64,000 bases of DNA from Echinometra lucunter (taxonomy: Eukaryota > Echinodermata > Echinoidea > Camarodonta > Echinometridae), in contig CM057157.1 of NCBI GenBank assembly GCA_029962745.1, positions 5,681,375-5,745,374 on the forward strand, in the 5' to 3' direction. The notes beneath the pieces were generated by a model. It was not told where the DNA came from, ran no database searches, and saw only the letters and a list, made by a program, of their open reading frames with translations. The position numbers and the translations under genes were made by a program. Of the stretch, positions 45,681-58,300 are shown piece after piece; position 1 is the first letter of the stretch, and the number at the start of each line of letters is the position of its first letter.

Positions 45681-48600
45681 GTAAGTAAAGTTTTGACTGT
45701 CCGACAATAACAACTATAACCATTGCTAACCTTCGATTATAAGCTGTATTTAAACAATCATCTATAAAAACAAACTAACATTTGATAAAAAACTTTTTAA
45801 AGATTTAAACGGAATTCGCACACACATTTTCACAAAATGTCATGAGTATAAGTCCATATCTAATTTTAATGCTCGGATTGTAAAAAAAGGAGAAGAAGAA
45901 GAAAAAAATACAACTACTCATATCTGAATTGTAAACTGCTTATTTCATCGGGCTTGCAAAACAATAAAACCCCAAAAGATTTAAACTGTATTCACATACA
46001 CATTTTCACAAAAGGTAATGAATATTTAAAAGTACTTAATTTTATCTAACTTTAATGCTCGATTGTATCAATGTAATCGACTATTTCATTCACATGACTG
46101 TATTTCATGTTTATCGTGCCCTGTACCATGTTGAAAAACACGTATTCTGGGAATAAATGTTCACCTTTTATTAGAATTATTGAAATAAAAGGGTTGAAAA
46201 AACAAAATACACAAAAACATGTTTAGGGATGGCGCCAGCGTATTTTTTTTTTTTTTTTGGGGGGGGGGGGGGGATGAAAAGAACACTGCATGAAAAATGG
46301 CGTTTTGAGGCGTTGGTATACCCATATGCATTATATTTTAATAACAGACTTTTAAGGAACATTTATAACAATTCTTTTCTCATTTTTATACAATCGTTAA
46401 GAGGGATGCGATTGCTCAAATTTCGCGAGCGACTGAAGCGATGGAGCTAATATACTAAATAATTATGTTTTTGGTGAAGACCACGGTGTTTTTCTTTCTT
46501 ATTTATTTATTTATTTATTCACATATTTTTTTTTTTTTTTTTTTTTTTTGGGGGGGGGGGACATATTTCCAAATTGGCTGACAAGCAGAAAAAAAAGTCC
46601 TCAGGTTAAAATTTGTGGGACACCCTAAAAATTGGCTGACAAGCACACACACACGGGAACACTATTGTGTCCCCCTTCCTAAAAACTGGGGGAGGGGTGT
46701 CCTCCTATCTCCCACCCCCTTAGTGACGCCCATGCTTGTAACAATTGACAAAATTTACATTTTACCTACACTGTAAAAAAATATTGGGTAAAATCTTTTA
46801 TCCACAAGGGTAATTATATGTCCAACCAACTTAAGGTAATATTTTTACCCAATGCGGGAAATATATTGTCCAGGAAGAGTAGAAATAAGCAGTTATTACT
46901 TTAGAATGGGCAAAATTTCCATCTAGTTGGATAAAAAGATATGCCCAAAGAAATGGATATTCCTTCGAAAATTATTATGAAGCCGTCAAAAGTTAACTTT
47001 ACACCACATTCAACTCGACTTTTATCAACAAGAAAAAATCCCAATACTTGCCAAGTCTGAATCTTGCACACTTTTACAATAGAAAATTTTGATCACTTAA
47101 GCGTAAAATATATTCACAATTTTGGGATGTCGTTTATTAGGAAAAATCATGGACTATTAAAAAGTCTGAAAATGGCCTGAATATTTTGAAGTGTTAAGAT
47201 GGCGAGACTTTATCCAACTGTTAATTGTTCTCTCTTTTTTGAGGGGGGGGGGGGGGAGACGTACTGCAGAGAGTAGTAAGAAATCAAATGTTGCAAAAAT
47301 TTGGTGATATTTGATTTGGGAAGATATTTCAGACTAAGTACTTTTTTTATGAATTCACTCTTAATTTTTCCACACTTATTCAGCTAGTAAATTCTAGGAG
47401 TAGTAGTGACGTCATGCTGAATATTAAAATATAAAGTAGGACAAAGGCATACAGCTGGCGATTATGCAATTGAATCTGAAACGTCTCTCATCGTCCGATA
47501 TTTGACTGTATCTTCATAAAACCTCTTTCCGTTAATATACTTTTTTGTTTTTACAGTTATTGAAATTATGTATTTAAAACAAATATATGATTGATTTAAT
47601 CCAAACTTGTTCCCAGGACCTGAACGAGTAGAAGGACTCCACATGTGGCCTTCAATTTCACAACTTGAAGTATCCTGGACGGTTGCATCCGACCCTGTTA
47701 ATCTATACATGATAAGCTACAATCTCCATCAAAAGCTTGCATGTCCTTCCCCAGAAATTTTGCCACCGGAGCATGGAGTCAGTACCACATCTACAAGATA
47801 TAATTTGACTGGATTAGATCCATACTCACGGTACAAGATCTCAGTTATAGCTGTGAATGTAGCCGGGGAGAGTGAAGCAACCATTGGATATGCCAGTACT
47901 CTACCAGGACGTGAGTTGTAAAGAAATTAACCTTTTAAACCTTTTTTTTTATAAAGATTTTCTTTAATAAATTCAGTTAATTGTAGTTACACTATGACGT
48001 GGGTGGAGAAGTTCATTACAACTGCTGAATAAGTGGGGAATATGTTAATGTTGTTAATATTTCTATGTCCGATTTCCTCTCGTTTCCGGGAAGTTCGGCA
48101 TTAAGTTAAAGGTTATGTATACTAGACACCTGCTAGAGCAGGACATTATACATGGCACAGAATCTCATGTCTATGTTAGCTAGTGGCGCAGATGTATCAT
48201 TGATAAGCAGTTGATGATAGCACGATGATGGTGAAATGCTTAACATTATGCAGTTGAGTTGTGAAATAGTGTCCTAACTGTCTACTTGGCCATTTTTGCG
48301 GAAGAAAGTTTAGTCTGATGTAATGATGCGGATGACGGTGTCAGGGAAGCAAATTGGGAAGACTCATTTGGAATGAATGATTCAGGGGGGGGGGCACTCG
48401 GTATAAGATGTGTGGTGGGTTTGTGCCGCGGAGAAGACCCCCATTTTTACACTCATATTTCCCGTTCCAATGCATACCATTTTTTCTTGTTGAGAAAAAG
48501 AAGAGAGAAAACCGTTCCGATGCATCACATTCTTTTTCATTCCGTAGTTCCGGCCGCTTCTTTCCGTTCCGAAGAATATTATTTTTGGTCAAAAGTGGGA

Positions 48601-49210
48601 GGAACATTATGCACGCTCAGGCCAGCTCTGTGGCATGATATTGAAATCCGGTTCCAATGACCCCCCCTTTCCCCCCCCCCCCCAAAAAAAAAGGTTATTA
48701 GTTTCAAAGACCATCCTTTCCATGATAAGCTCGTTCCGAAGCCCCCTTTTTGTCTTGCCAGCGGCACATACCTACCACTTTTGAGGTCGGGTGCCCCCGG
48801 GTTATGATTCATATTGCATTATGCTTCATGCATTCATAATGTCCAGAAATAACCGTACAGTGATTGTTGCTTTTTGTAGGTAGTTCGGTCTTACGAACCG
48901 GCGAATAGCCCATCCTCGTGGAAAAACGCAGTTCAGAGAAAAACGCGTTTAAAGTTTTGCACCTTTTTGAGCAGTGAATTTATATGCTCATAATCGTTGT
49001 TTTCCAGTAATTTTTATCAAAATACGTACTGTATTTTGATATCATCTTTGTATTAAGCACATAATAAAGAAAACTCAAATTACAAGCTTACTAACCTATT
49101 CGCCGGTTCGTAAGAACGAAAAAATCGCACACCCGGTCAGAAATACCGGCTATTCGTCACTTATTCGCCGGTTCGTAATAATAATAATAATGATAATAAT
49201 AATAATAATG

Positions 49211-49247
<37 letters not shown>

Positions 49248-49276
49248 TGATGATCATAATAATAATGATAATAATC

Positions 49277-49340
<64 letters not shown>

Positions 49341-52300
49341 TAATAATAATAATAATAATAATGCATTAATATAGCGCATTTTCCATAGAGCATGTTCAAA
49401 TGCGCTTTACGATGAACTTATTAATGAAACAAGTGAGTTTTTAGGTGTTTTTTGAAAACATTGAGAGATTGTTGGTTCCGGAGTGTATGGGGTAGTTGAT
49501 TCCACAGTTTGGGAGCAGCAGATGAAAGTGCCTTCTCACCAAGTAAGAACGAAAGGTTTGTGCGCGCGGTCAGAACATACCTTATTCGCCGCCTATTCGC
49601 CGGTTCGTAAGACCGAACAATGCCATTCGCCGTTCACCTTCCAAATATGGTTGCGCGTATGTGGGTCAACAAACTTTAAAAGCCGACAAGGGATTTTCGC
49701 TGGTTCGTAAAACCGGCAAGTGCTATTCGCCGGTCACCCAAAAATATAAAAATCAGGATTTCTCTAAAAATAAACGAAATTGAGCAATGAAATTTTGCCA
49801 CTCGATATAGATTCTGACATATACTATCCAAATATGCAAAAAAGTGAAAATTGGTTTTTTTTGGGCCCAATTTTAGCTATTCGCCGGTTCGTAAGACCGA
49901 CAACGTGCAGTTAGCATATTGTCCCCTCTGCTTTCAACCTTGCAGGGAAAAGACAATCAAATTTAAAGCGTAGCAGCTTTATATTTTCGTATTGTTATTA
50001 TTTTTCATCAATTAGCACCATCCAACATTAAAAATGTCATGGTTGACCAAGAGAGAACGTCTCCGACGAGCATAAGATTTACCTGGCAACCTCTGACATG
50101 TAGAAATGTGAATGGAGGGTTCTGGTACTACTACACAAGAATCTACAAGAATGGGGATAGGCGTAGACCAGCAGCCGGCTCTAGATACTTGGATGATGAC
50201 ATTTCATACTCATCTGTGGAATTTGATGGTCTTGAGCCATGTACGATGTATCAACTGATAATACATGGAGTCAACATGGATGTTTCATCTGAGGGCGCAC
50301 GTGTAGTTTCTGGTAATGGCGTAACAGGAGTTAGATGTAAGTACATATCCTTAGAAGACAATGCTACATTAAGAAAACAAAATGTTACTTTTCTTGTTTT
50401 TACAATTGAAAAGCTTGAATGCAAAAAGCCCTAAATTCATTTTTCATCATTTCGCATTTTTTCCACGTCTGAATAGACATTCACTATGTGGATCAAAGTG
50501 ACTACCATGTGTATTTCAACAACAACAACAACAACAGTAATCAGGAGGTTTAAAAAATTCATGTTTTCGTGCAAAAGGCCCTATATCCATTTTATCTATT
50601 GTTCCTCCTGATTGTATCAAACAAACTATCACTGGCTTTAGCTCAGAGCTTAGTTCGCCATCGTACGCCATTTCCGGTCGCGATTCGAGTCAGTTCGATG
50701 TTTGTCAGATTTGTGTTGTTGGCTATCCGACGTGTCCAGCCGACGTCCGATATAAGCCGGCGAGTTTCCGATGATTAACAGTCATCGGGCGCTCATCTCA
50801 TTGCAATCTGCGGTCTGCCCGACATGCTCGATAGCCGCCCAGCACCAATTCGATAGGCCTACTCATCGGAGGGTAACATGATATCAATTTTAGCACATAC
50901 CGATTTCTATCTGTTGTGTAAACGGAGGGTAATAGCTCATTGACTCAACTGTCATTCGACACTCATCGCATAGCAAGCGGTGACATCGGACGGCCAACGG
51001 TCAGTTATAGGAGGGTCAGACAACACTAGCCTGACAGAATATTCATCGGACAATAACCATGATAACTGTCCTACAGCACTTCACCAAGATCCTGATTTTG
51101 AAGATGGGTCCAAGAAAGAAAAAGACTGGTCGCTGATACAAGGCAAAGAACCTACCAAGGAGTCGACATCTCAGCACCCCTTCACGATCTAAGTGCCAGC
51201 AGATTTTCCTGTGGCTGTGACTCCTCTCTAAGTGCCAGCTGTCAGCTCCTGAGGATTCAGAGATGGAGGATGCTAGACCCCTATACTACGTTGACACGGT
51301 CCAGGGCTCGATTGCGGACTTTGATGAAAAATCCGCCCAGTATCGGGTCAGTGTCCGATTACCCTTCGATTAATAACCGATTAGTCGGATTGGTGGGTGT
51401 TGGAAGTGTCAGTTTAGGATTAGCTCACCCTCGAATTACCCTCTGACCGGAATCGGATGAATGGGACGCCGCCGATAAAAATGGAGGACAGATATCAGGT
51501 GGCTACCAGTCTTTCATCCGATCACCCCGAACAAAGTCGGATCTCTACAGAATTTTCCAGAAAACAGGGTCCCAAGAATACGCTTGTCGGCCAAGATTTC
51601 ATCGGAACTCATCGAAACTCACACTTTGGAGATCTGATGAGCTTCAGATGAGGTAGTCGACAACACACATCGGATTGATCGGAATATGACACAATACTCT
51701 TAGGTGGATGACCGGAAGGAGTAAACTTTGCTTCCGACGAGTGACCGATGAGTCAAAAAGCTCTGTGGAACAGGGGTATTAGAGAGCAGTATAAAGCCAA
51801 CTGAGCAAAGTCTGCTAAGTCTACTCAAACAGTTCAACTTGGCTGCACTGCTATAGGATGGAGGACCAGTCGTGGATGGCTGTTGTCAATTGGGTGGTTG
51901 TCTACAAACCTTGCCGGAAGCCTTGCTGTGCATTAGTAAGGATGGCATTTCTAGCAACATGCTCCAACACATGGCTTTGGATGATTATGTCCCATCACTT
52001 TGCAGCAGATGCAGGTAAGTGGTATCGGTCTGTAGGTGGAGGGGCCACACTTTTCTCCAGACTTGTGTATTGGAGTAACTAGTGCCTGTTTCCTCTGGGC
52101 TGGAACGGTGCCGCTGTTGTAGCTTTGTTGAAACAGGAAGGAGAGTGGAGAAGCAATCTCATGAACTACCAGTTTGTGTGGAAGTTCATCAGGTCCACTG
52201 GCCTTTGACGGATCCAGTCAGACTGGAAATGGTCGTTCAGTGTATCAACCTTGTCCATTGCTGAACTACATAGTTTAGTTGGAGTACGCCGAGTTGGAAC

Positions 52301-55300
52301 ACCAATGTTTTCTGAACGACACGTCTTGATGTAGGACCAGAAAGACTTTGAGCTGTCTTTCATGCTTGCCCCAACGATGTTGTGGATGTCCTCGCGATGT
52401 GTTCTATGTACATTCTTGGCAATTTGGTTCCTATATTGCCGGTAGCATTTCCAAGCTGTTAGAGAGGGCTGCCTGTGTGCCTTCTTAGATAGCCTCTCTC
52501 TTCCTCATCTGGCGTTTCAAATAAGTGGTGATCCAAGGAAGATGTCTCCTACTTTTGCTCATTTTAGAAGAAACGAGTTCAGACAAGCACCTATTCAAGA
52601 AGTTGACAATGGCGGTCCAGTTCGTCTCGACCGATCTTCCCTCAGGATCTGATTTGAGGAAATCTGTCGCATGTTCAGTGGCTGCATCTCTCAGTTGCTG
52701 TTCATCAGCTTTGAAGAACTGATAGATGTTCCTTGAGGGTTTGACAGAGACTTTTTGGATTTACAGTGACAGTAAAGGTGACAATGTTGTGGTCAGATAT
52801 CCCAGGCTGTATGCACACGTTTTCAACCAGGGTTGGATTTGATGTAACAACCAGATTAAAAATACTGAGGGGAGATGGACGAGTGACTTCTCTGACTGCT
52901 TAAGACATTGAGTTGTACAATAGGATATCCAACAGCTTCTGGTGAAAAGTAGCAGTGGCTGGATTTGTAATCACCTGGTCGTCCCAGTTGATGTCTGGAT
53001 GGTTGAAATCACCGGCCAGCAGGATGTTAGGGTGATTGCGTCGGTGCTTTGTTATTATCTTGGATTGAGACTGCTGTAAGCCATCAAGGCCTTGTTGCCT
53101 CTTGTTGGGAGGGTAGTAGTAACTTCCAATATACAGAGCCTTGGTATTTGCAAGTTGCACGCTACACCACCGTATCTCGCAGTCGGAGTCAAACTGGGGA
53201 CATTCAGTGAGGATCACTGTGTTGGTAGTTGCTATGAAAACTCCAAATCCATTGGTATATCTGTCTTTACGATAGATGGTGTAGTTGCTTGGAAATATTG
53301 AATAAGAAGATATGCCATCATTCAGTTTCGAATCGAAGCCCAAGACAAAGTCAGGGGTACGATGAGCAATTGCTACGTGGAAGCTTGATCTCTTGGCACT
53401 CCCCTTTAGGCCATTGCAGTTAACAACCATCACTTTAAATGCCTTCTTGCGATTTCTATATGGAGGCTGAAAACGTGGATGACAACGTCCTACAGGTCTC
53501 GATGTGGGGGTAGAGGTTCATGGATTGGCGGAGGGCTTGACTTCGTCGTCACTGGAGGCCTGATGTAAGGGTGAGAAACGATTCGACCGCGAGAGGTTAA
53601 GTCTTTGCATTGAGCTGCTTGACCCTATTGTCGAGGTACACTGACAGCACACCCAAGCAAAGCTCCTAGATTTGTTTGTCAGTAAATCATAGGATTCTGG
53701 GGAGATACCGACACACATGCATGATGTGACACCAGCAGTCGCAGTGATCGCACAAGATAGTTGGGTCAGTGGGCCGTATTGATAAAAGTACCATTTGCTT
53801 AGAAGCTAAGCTACCTAGTAATAGCTATTATGCCAAAGTAAAAGCTGAAAGCGATTACTTGCGGCGACCTTTTTCTTGGCCAGAGATCTGTACCGGGTGT
53901 CCCAAAAAGCGGAAAGGCGGATTTCATTTTTTTTTTCAGTATAGGGGACCTACTTTGCCTTTAAAATTTTTTTATACATCATTTTTAAAGCATCTTCTGT
54001 CTGAGAGAAAAATACCAAGATCATCTATGTCCGTTTCCTAAAATTGCCTTTTTAACACATGTTTTATGGCATGTTTCTTTTGTTTAAATGCATCAATTAC
54101 GTCATTAGGCTTTCCTCAACCATTAATTGTAACATGTTACGTAGCTGATAAAGGCCATTCTCGAAAAAGCTCTACTCTAATCGGTCGCAAAATTCTAAAT
54201 AAAAGGGCATAGAATCAAACTTACTTAACCAATATCAATGATCTTAACCAATGCTCCCAATGATGTAAAAATACTTTTCGAAAGCAAAGTACTTACAAAC
54301 TGCCGATAAGCTTTTTTGAGAAACCTGATTTAGATCAAGCACAGGGCTAAGGTTCAAAAATTCTTCTGAATGAGCATCTCAATGGGCTCTTAGTAAAACA
54401 TTATCAATCAAATATTTCTAAAGGGCCCAGTATTGCTAGGGAAGCGGTATGTTGTTTGACAGGTGGTATATTTTTGAAAATTTTCAACAGGTTATGCACT
54501 CCAACATCACATCAAGATGCCTTCTGGAAAATAGTAAAAATGAGATTTGTGCACCGATGCGTAAGCCTTGTCGAAAGCTCTACTCCTCGCTCACTTTCCA
54601 AATTTGATGCAGAAAACGATTTGACCTTCTGCTTTTAAATGTAACCAAACTGGTTTTAATATTCAGTTTTACAAAAAACCTTCGAGACTGAAGATGAATA
54701 CATGTATCAGCTCACTAATGGTCTTTAAAAGGAAGTGAGGGCAATTTGAAATTTGAAAATAAAGACTGGTAATTTACATCATGTTTTTGCAAGAAAAAGC
54801 GTAAGCTACCTGCAGAGGAGCTTGCAAAAAGCAAGCAAATGCTTGTTGAAGAAAGAATATTCCTCCTTTTCGTACAGGCATTTCCAATCTGGCTGGCCTT
54901 TGTGAACAAGAACAAAACCTTTCCTTTTGATTTCAGGAAATTTTGAATAGGAATGTTAACTAATGCTGCAGAAGAAACAAGCTGCTGCTTCTTTATGCTA
55001 GCAATGACTTATTTGGCTATCTGAAGATACAAGCAGAAAGTTAGACAAAGCATTTTCTAGGCGTTTGCTAGTTTTATCGATACGGCCTTCACTTCTTCAC
55101 CACAGACAGCACATGGGAAAGTCTCAGGAGCTGCACCAGCCGATGGACCAGGGTTGGTTTAAACTTGTCCGCTAAGGAGAAGTAGGATGGTCAGATGACT
55201 CAAGGATGTCGACCTACATTAAGTGAACCAGGCTTTGGCAAACTATTTCACTTCCGCTTATTACAGGACGATATAAACAGTGATAGTTCGCAGTTATCAA

Positions 55301-58300
55301 TATCTGCTTTGGAAGAACGCATCCAAGAGGCTGCCTGGCACAGTAGGCTAGGCTCTCTGAGCGTAGAATGAAGATCAAAGAAGGGAAGAGATATTACTGT
55401 GGTTGTCTGCAGTCTGTGTATACCTGCTTCCACTCTTCAATAGATTGAATGCACACATTAGTGTGAAAAGCGCAGGAAGGAGTGGATGAGACCGTGGGGA
55501 AGAGGGCGGTAAGACGCAACTTTTCATGATGGCGTCTACAGGTCAAATAATCATAGACCGCCAGTAAACAAGTTTGGCAAGACAGCTTTCAAATATTCCA
55601 CGCGCCAGGCGCTGTACCTGTAAGAAGAAGACTGGTCTGATTCAGCAAACTGTACTGAGATGTACATGTAGCTACGAAGAAGGCTGGGCTAAATCAGCAA
55701 ATTTATAAAGTCCTGTTAATTGCTACAGTATCATAATTATCGGTCATAAAATACACATCACATCATTTTCAGTTGCATTAATCTGAATAAGGGGGCTGAA
55801 GTAGTATAAAAAGTGGCTCTTTTATTTGATGCCCCAAATTACACTTTGAAATGTGTTCCAATGCCCCAGCGGAGATTGCTGCTATGTAGGGCAATCTCTT
55901 GTAATAAAAAATAATTGATAGGGAAACTTTGACAAGGTTTTGGGAATATACAAATGACATACATCAAGGCATAAAAGTATTCTGATGCTCTAAATTGAAT
56001 TAAATAGGAAAGTGATGTTGCTATACAAGGCAAGCTTTCCATTGAAGCAAGCAGACCATTTGAGCAGTATTGCCGTAAGACAACACGAGGATGTAGAGAT
56101 AGGAATTTATCATGTTTGGTAGTCTTCGTATGAATCACAACTTATAAAATGTATGAAGAGGGATATAGGGCCTTTTGCAAGAAATGCTTTCTTGCAAAAG
56201 GCCTTAATTCCATTTTTGTAAATATAGATGAAAGAGGGACAGGACTTCCGCAGGATTTTTCCTAAATGACCTTTTGTTACCGCTGAGAAGCAAAAGGACT
56301 TAGTATTTGAATTAGGTTATCTGTATAAACAAATCAAAATCCTTTTTCAAAAGTGAAGAAAAAAAAATGTTCTTTTGAAAGTGTATGGGACAAAGCAGTA
56401 TATATAAAGCAGTAATTATGAAAAGTCCCTATTCTTTCCTTACCTGTAGGCAACGAAATAGTAAATAATGTGTTCACACATTAATTTGGCTTCAGGTAAC
56501 ATGGGCTACCAAGAAGAGTAGTCTATACGTGATATATTCATGATTAAAATGCATCTTGAATTACCATTCATTTCCAAGACAAGCGAACTGTTATTTTTGA
56601 CATAGGTTTGCAATACAACCCTTCTACAATACGAACTGTAACAAACTGTGTCGAAATAAAAAATATCTCTCCTTTATTTCAACGCTCTGTTTCCATTGAA
56701 TATAGTCACAAATGCAACCGTTCATGCAGTCGGGGATCAACCCAGCCTTGCCGTTAGTTGGAGTGTTCCAGATCATTGCAACGTGCATTACTACTTGTTA
56801 TCATACCAACTCGTTTCACGTAAGGCTTGTCTGGATGTTCCTATTATTGGCTCTCCTTTCTACGAACTCAACGTCACCTCTGAGCTCACAGCCAAACGTA
56901 TTTCAAACTTGGAGTACTACGCAACCTATACCATTTCCATCATGGCTGTGATAAGAGGAGTGCAGAGTTCACCTCTTGTTGTCAGTGGAGACACTGCTGA
57001 TGGAGGTGAATAAAAAAAAAAAAAAAATCGATGTTTCAGTTTCTTTATACAATATCCGTGGTCACGTAATAGGTCCCCTGATGAAGATGATATTATGAAA
57101 TGACATCTCTGTTTATACCTTCAATCTTTTCCCCCCACGTTTTTGTTTTCTGTGCGCCCAGAGATTTCGCAACAATTGGACATGACTGCAATCCTATGCT
57201 GAGTACTTCTGCGCTCTTCTTTACGTTCCAAAGATTAAGTGTACCCAAATTATGTTCAGGTTTGCGATTTGAATTTAAAAAAAAAAAATCAAAGAACTAT
57301 GCACCAAATATATACTTTAGCTCATATATGGATTATGTGATACTTTTGTTTTCTGGACAGAACCAGTTATCCTTCAGTCAGTTAGAAGTTAAATGTACCA
57401 CGTGTATTACAATCTCATATCTACATGATCTAGAAGCTTTTAATGCTACTGATGCTAGATGAGACTGAAATGTATCTATGGTTTGAAGCTTTCTTATCGT
57501 CAAATTTGATGTCTTCCGTTTCGGAGGTGAAGGTAGTTGGTGTGTGCATGGTTGAAGGAGTGTTTATTGGCTTATATTTATATGTTCTACAGGGAAATGA
57601 GTATTAGCAAAAATTATTTATGATTTGTCTGTTTGAAATTATGAAAATAATGTGTTATATACTATTCTGGGAGGATTTTATTTTCGGGTTAGTGCTGCAC
57701 TCATAACCGCATAATTTCTAGAATATAATTATTAATAGCTGAATGTAATAAGAAGCACTGAAAGAATCGTAGTAACAACAGAACATCTAGAAGTGGAGGA
57801 ACATTCTAGATTATTCTGTCTCATGTATTATGTACTAATTATCCTTCTTGAAAATATCCAAATAATCAGATACGTGCTGTATTTAAACTTCTTGAATACC
57901 ATGAATACCAATGATTCAATCTGTTTTGTAAAGCCATGTGGAACATTTTTGTATGTTATTTACAGTTCCTATTTATGTACTGTAAACATAAATTTATTTA
58001 TTCGTCTTCCAATTCTAGTTTACTGCTAGTCTTGACAATTGGAGAATGCTTTTATGTCGTTACTTTGGTCTGAAGATTAGTTGTGATTGACATGAAAAAA
58101 ACATCATTATTTAATTAGAATGTTAGAATTTTCGAGGATTTTAGATTTTTGCATAATTTGGATAGTGTTATGCCAAGAAATAACCAAGCAATGACTTTCG
58201 TTATATACTAGTCATGATACACCTTATAATAAAATAATAAGTACATTTACATAGCGCAATAAAAACAACATTGCAACATGTTCAGTGTGCTTTACAAATT

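Larger units (their letters stand above)
48885..49900. mobile_element. 1 kb element with perfect 25 bp terminal inverted repeats
   Basis: TCGGTCTTACGAACCGGCGA plus ATAGC (48885-48909) is the exact reverse complement of 49876-49900. The terminal motif TATTCGCCGGTTCGTAA also recurs inside at about 49096-49112, 49162-49178 and 49592-49610, with shorter versions near 49624, 49696 and 49723. Two of these internal blocks are direct repeats now separated by an (AAT)n array and a SINE-like insert. No transposase is present. Confidence 0.85.

Noticed and set aside
49157..49399. Poly-Tyr reading frame on the minus strand
   Set aside because: Translation of the (AAT)n microsatellite.
53892..53911. A complete mariner element starting CCGGGTGTCCCAAAAA
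   Set aside because: No matching inverted right end was found downstream.
57361..57462. An extra FN3 exon after the acceptor at 57360
   Set aside because: In the required phase it reads only ten residues before a stop and lacks FN3 core residues.
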